From assembly GCA_020026215.1 (NCBI GenBank), contig JAHHQT010000047.1, positions 1-13,767 of the forward strand: DNA of 13,767 nucleotides, written 5' to 3'. Below the pieces are notes generated by a model. It was not told where the DNA came from, did no database searches, and saw only the letters and a list, made by a program, of their open reading frames with translations. Position 1 is the stretch's first letter; every line of letters starts with the position of its first letter. Both the position numbers and the translations under genes were made by a program. Positions 9,129 through 13,767 of the stretch are shown one piece after another. Origin of the DNA: Muribaculaceae bacterium (GTDB lineage Bacteria; Bacteroidota; Bacteroidia; Bacteroidales; Muribaculaceae).

Positions 9129-9136
9129 TAATTTTG
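9129..9136 (+). promoter_or_regulatory. Candidate -7 box for the gene at 9209
   Basis: TAATTTTG fits TAnnTTTG and aligns with the box at 3985-3992 upstream of the paralogous type B gene. The flanking block (TAGATT upstream; TACTCTATTAG, then AACGATAAATAAACAAACC downstream) is conserved between the two leaders. No clear -33 element is seen. The expected leader is about 70 nt. Confidence 0.45.
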
Positions 9137-9208
9137 TGGCAGGTACTCTATTAGTGTAGTTTTTGGATAACGATAAATAAACAAACCAACATAATATTTT
9201 AACTTAAC

Positions 9209-11686
9209 ATGAAGAATTTCTTATTGGGCCTTTCCTTATTGGCAATGGCCGGAACTGCCAGTGCTGCAGGAAATACAATCTTGATTGATGGACAGGAGCA
9301 ACGTGTCGATACACTTGTTCACAAAGTAGTAGGTCCGGGTAATACCTATTTGCATATCGCATTGCCCAACTTGCCGATTCGCGTCTATATGATGAAGATA
9401 GACACTTATAATCAATACAATAGAATTGAAACTTACTTGGCTAACGACCGTATCGAAGGTACAGAACTTGTAACCGGTGCCTGCGCCCGTAAATCCTACG
9501 AAGGACACGATGCCTATTGCGGTATTAATGGAGACTTCTTCAATGTTATTGGTCACCACGAATTTCCATTGGGAGCTCCTCGTGGAGGTAGTATAGAAAA
9601 TGGAGAAGTTCAAATTGAACCAAATAGTAACTGGTGGGGATTTGCTACTATTGATGAAACAGGTACTCCTATTTTGGACTATATGTCATTCTTGGGAACC
9701 GTGACTGCTGCCAATGGAGAAACTTTCAATTTTGTCAATGTCAACAATCCTCGTACTGATTGTGGTTTGACTTTCTTTAACCGTTTTGCTGGTGAAACAA
9801 CACGCCAAGATGTGAACTCTACAGCCGATCATGGTTTGACAAAAACTGAAGTTTACATTAAACCTATTGAAGGTCAAAAATGGTGCGTCAATCGTGATGT
9901 AAAATGTAAGGTTATCAAGAAAGTGACAAACTTAGGCTCTAATCCTATCGCAAAAGATGAATCTGTTTTGTCAGGTATCAAAGATGCAAAAGTATTCTTG
10001 GATAAATTCAACGACGGTGATGTAATTACTGTGAAAATGGCTATTACTACTACAGATAAGGAATCTCCATTGAATCCTAATATCCGTGAAATGATTGGTG
10101 GTAATGCCATGATTCTTCAAAATGGTGTCTTGACAAACAGAAACACAGAAGACGGCTACAACAGTGTACCTTATCCTCGTACATCAGTTGGCGCATCAAA
10201 AGATGGCCGTTGGTTGTATCTATTGGTGGTTGACGGAAAAGGTCAATTCCGTGGTGCAACAACTGGTGAAGTAGCTCAAATCTTGAAATATTATGGAGCA
10301 GATGATGCTGTCGGTCTTGACGGTGGTGGCTCTGCTGAAATGATTGTCAGCAAGAAAGTGGTGAACTGGCCTGCTGACGGACATGAACGTCCTGTAGGTA
10401 ACGGATGGTTGGTTGTCAATACTGCTCCTAAAGACAGCACAGTGGCTAAAATCCGTACTTTGGATTCTCGTTTGATTTTGCCTATCTATGGTACTGCAAG
10501 ACCTGTAGTTTTGGGTTATAACAAATATGATGCTTTGATGACTGAAAATTTGGAAGGTGTGACATTTACTTGTGACGCTTCCATCGGTCAAGTGGATGAA
10601 ACAGGTACGTTTATTGCCAAAGGTGAACCATGTGCCGGTTATATCACAGCCAACTATAACGGCTTGACTACAAAATTGCCTGTTGAAGTGAAGAACATTC
10701 AAAATTTCGATATTACTCACAGCAAGATTCTTGTAGATGACAAACGCCCTTATGAAATTGAAGTTTCTACTGAAATAGACAGTAAACCATATCCTATTAC
10801 TCCAAAAGTGTTCAATTGGACTTCTGCCGACAATTCTATCTGTACAGTCAATGATAAAGGTTTCGTTACCGGCTTGAAAGACGGTGATGTTGTCGTTACC
10901 GGAATTTTGGGTGATATTAAGAAAGAATTGAATGTTTCAGTTCAAATCCCTACAGCAGCCAATATGCCTGTTAACTATCCGACTTTCCCAACTGACTGGA
11001 AATTGAAACAAACAGGTGGTAAGGGTATGGTTATCTCAGAATTTGAAAATGGTTTCAAATTGGATTATACAGGAAATGGTGTAGCTCGAGGTGCTTATAT
11101 CTCAGTCGAACACCCGATGGTTGTATGGAGTTTGCCTGATGCTATCAAGATTACTGTAAATCCGGGTGAGGCTACCGTTAAGAAAATCTCAATGAATGCT
11201 GAAAATGCATTGGGAGAACGTATAGCTTCATGGGTATTTACTTCTGAGACTTTGGCTCATAATACATCATCCACTTATGAATTGAAATTGGCAGACTGGT
11301 GCAACCCGAATGACTTGGGTATTTATCCTATTCAAATCAACAGCTTGCGTTTCGATATGGGAGCATCCAAGAAAGACGCGAAGTTCACTATCTCTGTCCC
11401 TGCCTTCGAAAGCGTTTATCCTTTGTTTGGCGGCGTTGAAAGTCATGCTGTAGCAGAACAGGGTATCAAAGTCTATCCTAATCCTGTCAAAGCGGGGGAT
11501 GCGTTTAACGTGGCTGTTGATGGACAAGCTATGGTAGAAGTATTTGCAATGAATGGTACAAAAGTATTGTCAACAATGGTTGATGGAGCAAGTGCAGTTT
11601 CAACTCATGGTTTGTCAGCCGGTATCTACTTCGTAAAAGTAGTGGCTGAAAATTCAGTGAAGACTGCTAAATTGATTGTAGAATAA
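9209..11686 (+). CDS. T9SS-secreted phosphodiester glycosidase (NAGPA family), type B copy 2
   Basis: An 825-residue secreted protein. It has a signal peptide (1-19, cleavage likely after TASA), an NAGPA domain (about 55-404), two Ig-like domains (about 408-493 and 498-580), a jelly-roll-like module (about 583-738) and a T9SS type A sorting domain (755-825, VYPNP to LIVE). Family motifs are INGDFF (106-111), PYPRT (321-325), VDGK (341-344), DGGGSAE (371-377) and DGHER (390-394). The threonine that follows GGGSA or GGGSS in the paralogues is glutamate here (E377), which may matter for catalysis or substrate choice. It shares the type B cysteine pair (C92, C104) and the ACARKSYEGHDAYCG segment with the gene at 4082. 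It appears monocistronic, with its own leader upstream and a G+C-rich terminator immediately downstream. Start chosen by the signal peptide and the leader homology. Confidence 0.95.
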   Translation: MKNFLLGLSLLAMAGTASAAGNTILIDGQEQRVDTLVHKVVGPGNTYLHIALPNLPIRVYMMKIDTYNQYNRIETYLANDRIEGTELVTGACARKSYEGHDAYCGINGDFFNVIGHHEFPLGAPRGGSIENGEVQIEPNSNWWGFATIDETGTPILDYMSFLGTVTAANGETFNFVNVNNPRTDCGLTFFNRFAGETTRQDVNSTADHGLTKTEVYIKPIEGQKWCVNRDVKCKVIKKVTNLGSNPIAKDESVLSGIKDAKVFLDKFNDGDVITVKMAITTTDKESPLNPNIREMIGGNAMILQNGVLTNRNTEDGYNSVPYPRTSVGASKDGRWLYLLVVDGKGQFRGATTGEVAQILKYYGADDAVGLDGGGSAEMIVSKKVVNWPADGHERPVGNGWLVVNTAPKDSTVAKIRTLDSRLILPIYGTARPVVLGYNKYDALMTENLEGVTFTCDASIGQVDETGTFIAKGEPCAGYITANYNGLTTKLPVEVKNIQNFDITHSKILVDDKRPYEIEVSTEIDSKPYPITPKVFNWTSADNSICTVNDKGFVTGLKDGDVVVTGILGDIKKELNVSVQIPTAANMPVNYPTFPTDWKLKQTGGKGMVISEFENGFKLDYTGNGVARGAYISVEHPMVVWSLPDAIKITVNPGEATVKKISMNAENALGERIASWVFTSETLAHNTSSTYELKLADWCNPNDLGIYPIQINSLRFDMGASKKDAKFTISVPAFESVYPLFGGVESHAVAEQGIKVYPNPVKAGDAFNVAVDGQAMVEVFAMNGTKVLSTMVDGASAVSTHGLSAGIYFVKVVAENSVKTAKLIVE

Positions 11687-11704
11687 TAGTTACAACCTAT
11701 ATTT

Positions 11705-11744
11705 AAAACCACCCCGACAGTAATTTGTCGGGGCGGTTTTGTCT
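11705..11744 (+). terminator. Rho-independent terminator after the glycosidase array
   Basis: AAAACC, A, CCCCGACA (11705-11719) pairs with TGTCGGGG, C, GGTTTT (11726-11740), with a single A-C mismatch and a 6-nt loop GTAATT, ending in TTTT. It starts 18 nt after the stop codon at 11686. It is G+C-rich and unrelated in sequence to the terminators after the type A genes. Confidence 0.92.
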
Positions 11745-11748
11745 TATT

Positions 11749-11791
11749 TATAAATAAAGAAACGCTTTGATTTTTCAGAAATCAAAGCGTT
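11749..11791 (-). terminator. Rho-independent terminator for the OmpA-family lipoprotein gene
   Basis: A perfect 13-bp stem, AACGCTTTGATTT (11761-11773) with AAATCAAAGCGTT (11779-11791), loop TTCAG. On the minus strand it is followed by a T-rich tail (TTTCTTTATTTAT, reading down from 11760). It lies 24 nt past the stop of the gene ending at 11816. With the plus-strand terminator at 11705 it insulates the two convergent transcription units. Confidence 0.85.
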
Positions 11792-11815
11792 CACTTGTGT
11801 TATTTATTAATTATT

Positions 11816-12517
11816 CTAATTGGCTGCTTGTTCGTTTGCTTCTTGAATCATCTTTTCGCTTGGAATGATATACAACTCTACACGACGGTTTTGAGCGCGT
11901 CCTTCAGCAGTTGCATTGTCTCCAATCGGATATTGATAATCGTAACCTTTCACAGAGCGTAAGCGACTGTATGCGATGCCTGCAGTGTTAAGGTGATTGG
12001 CTACGGATTGGGCACGTTGCAATGAAATACGTTGGTTTACTTGCAAAGAACCTGTATTGTCTGTGTGTCCGCAAATAGCGATGTCAAACAATGGGTCAAG
12101 TTCGTTTACAAATCTTGACAATGAGCTTTCTGCAGTCTTGGAAAGTTTTGTTCCGTTGGTTGGGAAAGTAATTCCACTGTCCAAAGTCACTTTTACATAT
12201 TCAGTTCCTTTGTTTTCGCCTTCTGTTACTTCGCCTCTTTCAACAGTTGCGCCTTCTATTTCAGCAGCTTGTTTAGCAGCTTTATCCATTTTCTTACCGA
12301 TAAGTACACCGGCACCAGCACCAATACCGCCACCAATGGCAGCACCAATAGCCGCACCTTTTCCTTTGCCGATAAGTCCACCGATTAATGCACCTGCACC
12401 GGCTCCTGCTCCACCGCCTATCATACCGCCTTTGGCTGTATTGTTCAAAGGAGTGCTACATCCCGGCAATAATAACAATGCACATAGTAAAAGTGCTATT
12501 ACATTTAGCTTTTTCAT
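11816..12517 (-). CDS. OmpA-family outer-membrane lipoprotein with glycine-zipper segment
   Basis: A 233-residue lipoprotein. The signal peptide ends in lipobox LPGC (17-20), so C20 is the likely lipidated residue. A glycine- and alanine-rich zipper follows (about 30-74, ending VLIGKK), then a short linker and an OmpA C-terminal peptidoglycan-binding domain (about 108-217) with GHTDNTG (150-156), the NQR...LQRAQSV helix (161-172) and GRAQNRRVEL (206-215). D153 and R168 have the 15-residue spacing of the Asp/Arg pair known to bind the diaminopimelate side chain in other OmpA domains. The expected role is non-covalent linkage of the outer membrane to peptidoglycan. The layout resembles YiaD-type proteins, but I would not assign a symbol. 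It lies 82 nt downstream of mdh with a terminator between them, and I found no good TAnnTTTG box of its own, so its promoter is unclear. Confidence 0.93.
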   Translation of the reverse strand: MKKLNVIALLLCALLLLPGCSTPLNNTAKGGMIGGGAGAGAGALIGGLIGKGKGAAIGAAIGGGIGAGAGVLIGKKMDKAAKQAAEIEGATVERGEVTEGENKGTEYVKVTLDSGITFPTNGTKLSKTAESSLSRFVNELDPLFDIAICGHTDNTGSLQVNQRISLQRAQSVANHLNTAGIAYSRLRSVKGYDYQYPIGDNATAEGRAQNRRVELYIIPSEKMIQEANEQAAN

Positions 12518-12544
12518 TAGATATCTGTTTTAATGGTTTATAGA

Positions 12545-12578
12545 TATTAAAAAAGCCGACTTTTGCAAGCCGGCTTTT
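12545..12578 (-). terminator. Rho-independent terminator after mdh
   Basis: The AAAAGCCG (12551-12558) and CGGCTTTT (12571-12578) arms pair, extended by CTT/AAG past one A-C mismatch, loop TTGC. Read on the minus strand the hairpin is followed by six T residues (12554-12549), then A/T-rich sequence. It sits 21 nt past the mdh stop codon and separates mdh from the lipoprotein gene. The arms carry A and T runs on both sides, so it could also act on the plus strand. Confidence 0.85.
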
Positions 12579-12599
12579 ATGTTTTGTCTGACGACTTGA

Positions 12600-13601
12600 T
12601 TAGTCGATGTTAGGGTTAAGTGCGTGCCATTCAGCAACTGGAGGAAGTACGCCCATTTCGATAACTTCGTCACGTAGAGCACATAGGTGTTTGTAGCTTT
12701 CTTTCAATGCTTCCATTTCTGAAGCTGTACCTACGATTTCTTCGTATGCGCAACCTTTGTTAGTGATAGTAGCTTCTACAGCCATCATGATGTGGTCGAA
12801 TCCTTTGAAAGATACGTAGCGACCAGCTGGCCATGCGAATGCTTCACCACCCATTGCAGCGCGGATCATTTCAACTGAAACGTATGCCGGGCTTTGGAAT
12901 GAAGAACGGCCACGTAGGTTGATGATGTTTGCACCACCTTTAGTTACTTTTTCTTGGATTTCTGCCCATTTTTCAGCAGGAAGTTTTTCTGTGCCGATTA
13001 GGTCAAGAAGTGGAGTACCTGCAACTTTAGCAGTTGAAGCAAATACAGCCATTTGTTCACCGTGACCACCGTATGTGCGGCAACCAGTTACTTCGCTTTG
13101 AGCAACGTTGAAGTATTTAGAAAGCTCGCTTTGAAGACGTGTGCTGTCCAATGCTGCCAATGTTGTAACTTGAGAAGGTTTCAAACCTGAGTAAAGCAAT
13201 GTGATAAGACCAGTAATATCTGCTGGGTTGAAGATAACTACTACGTGTTTAACGTCTGGGCAGTATGCTTTGATGTTTTTACCGAATTCTTCAGCGATAG
13301 CAGCATTGCCTTTCAACAAATCTTCACGAGTCATACCTGCTTTACGAGCAGCACCACCTGATGAGATTACATATTTAGCATCTGTCAATGCTTCTTTAAT
13401 ATCTGTAGTAAATGTAAGGTTCACATTTTGGAAACCGCAGTGACGCATTTCTTCAGCAACACCTTCCAAACCTGGGCCATAAGGGTCATAAAGGCAAACG
13501 TTTGGTGTTAAACCCATCATCAAGGCAGTTTGAGCCATGTTTGAACCAATCATGCCGGCACCACCGACAATTGTCAACTTCTCATCTGTAAGGAACTTCA
13601 T
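12600..13601 (-). CDS. mdh: Malate dehydrogenase (NAD-dependent)
   Basis: A 333-residue cytoplasmic enzyme that interconverts malate and oxaloacetate with NAD(H), part of the TCA or reductive succinate branch. The Rossmann glycine motif is GGAGMIG (13-19), and D39 at the end of the second strand favours NAD over NADP. Catalytic and substrate-binding residues of the lactate/malate dehydrogenase family are in place: R86 and R92 in RKAGMTRED (86-94), N125 in NPAD (125-128), D152 and R155 in LDSTR (151-155), and the proton-relay H180 in GGHGE (178-182). R86 with M90 matches malate rather than lactate dehydrogenases. The start follows an A/T-rich leader, and the Rossmann motif begins 12 residues in, as expected. 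It is transcribed towards the lipoprotein gene and away from the window's right edge, with its own promoter and terminator. Confidence 0.96.
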   Translation of the reverse strand: MKFLTDEKLTIVGGAGMIGSNMAQTALMMGLTPNVCLYDPYGPGLEGVAEEMRHCGFQNVNLTFTTDIKEALTDAKYVISSGGAARKAGMTREDLLKGNAAIAEEFGKNIKAYCPDVKHVVVIFNPADITGLITLLYSGLKPSQVTTLAALDSTRLQSELSKYFNVAQSEVTGCRTYGGHGEQMAVFASTAKVAGTPLLDLIGTEKLPAEKWAEIQEKVTKGGANIINLRGRSSFQSPAYVSVEMIRAAMGGEAFAWPAGRYVSFKGFDHIMMAVEATITNKGCAYEEIVGTASEMEALKESYKHLCALRDEVIEMGVLPPVAEWHALNPNID

Positions 13602-13679
13602 AATTGTTGAATTTGTATTATTAATGTTATTGAAAATTGATAATCTTAGTCTTTTTAGTTTTGCTTTTCGGCTTGTTTA

Positions 13680-13692
13680 TGGCAATTTGCCA
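13680..13692. promoter_or_regulatory. Short perfect palindrome in the mdh leader
   Basis: TGGCAA, T, TTGCCA is a perfect 6-bp inverted repeat with a 1-nt centre, about 30-40 nt downstream of the predicted start of mdh transcription. The size suits a dimeric DNA-binding protein, but nothing identifies one, and an A/T-rich spacer can contain such a sequence by chance. Confidence 0.25.
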
Positions 13693-13727
13693 CCAATCTT
13701 TATTATTTAGCCTCTAAAAGTCAATTG

Positions 13728-13759
13728 CAAAGATATACAACATTCATTAATTGAACCAA
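13728..13759 (-). promoter_or_regulatory. mdh: Bacteroidota-type promoter for mdh
   Basis: On the minus strand, TATCTTTG (13735-13728) is a full TAnnTTTG match, preceded about 20 nt upstream by TTGG (13759-13756) as a -33 element. Transcription would start near 13720, giving a leader of about 120 nt before the ATG at 13601. This is the best promoter in the window because both elements are visible at suitable spacing. Confidence 0.6.
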
Positions 13760-13767
13760 TTTTTTTG

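Larger units (their letters stand above)
1410..11686 (+). repeat. Tandem duplication of a two-gene A-B segment
   Basis: Unit 1 spans about 1410-6547 (type A, terminator, leader, type B) and unit 2 about 6578-11686, same order and orientation. Protein signatures, terminators and type B leaders all correspond between units. Copies have diverged at many silent sites, so the duplication is not recent. The upstream partial gene at 1-1266 may be the end of a further, older unit. Confidence 0.75.

Noticed and set aside
10220..10720. Minus-strand open frame of 166 codons within type B copy 2
   Set aside because: It has no recognisable domain, and it lies wholly within a well-supported plus-strand gene; similar antisense frames occur at matching places in the paralogues because the underlying sequence is shared.
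11997..12533. Long plus-strand open frame rich in proline and alanine
   Set aside because: It is the complement of the glycine- and alanine-rich lipoprotein gene, whose lipobox and OmpA motifs show the real coding strand. The frame is open only because of the G+C-rich repeats.

Overview
The window looks like chromosomal DNA from a Bacteroidota species, most likely order Bacteroidales. The evidence is a set of secreted proteins with type IX secretion (T9SS/Por) C-terminal sorting domains, Bacteroidota-style -7 boxes (TAnnTTTG), A-rich leaders without Shine-Dalgarno sequences, and moderately low G+C. I cannot name the genus from this sequence alone.

Positions 1-11686 hold five head-to-tail plus-strand genes (the first lacks its 5' end) for large secreted proteins of the phosphodiester glycosidase family (NAGPA / DUF2233, related to the animal mannose-6-phosphate uncovering enzyme). 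The four complete proteins are 819-827 residues with one architecture: signal peptide, NAGPA catalytic domain, two Ig-like domains, a strongly conserved jelly-roll-like beta-sandwich, and a T9SS type A sorting domain. Two subtypes alternate. Genes at 1410 and 6578 are type A; genes at 4082 and 9209 are type B; the partial first gene is closest to B. The simplest history is duplication of an A-terminator-B segment. The terminators after the two A genes are homologous and show compensatory stem changes, and the leaders of the two B genes are homologous too. Likely transcription units are A1 alone (1410-3893), B1 with A2 (4082-9037, only 30 nt apart), and B2 alone (9209-11686).

Positions 11687-11815 separate the array from two minus-strand housekeeping-type genes and hold two back-to-back terminators. 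Next come an OmpA-family glycine-zipper lipoprotein (12517-11816) and malate dehydrogenase mdh (13601-12600), each with its own terminator. A good Bacteroidota promoter lies upstream of mdh.

The five paralogues are presumably exported by Sec, moved across the outer membrane by T9SS and displayed at or released from the cell surface, where they would act on sugar-phosphodiester linkages. The substrate is unknown, and no transporter, regulator or SusC/SusD pair is present in the window. The alternating two-subtype array is the most unusual part of the region. I saw no tRNA, rRNA, CRISPR array, insertion sequence or phage gene.
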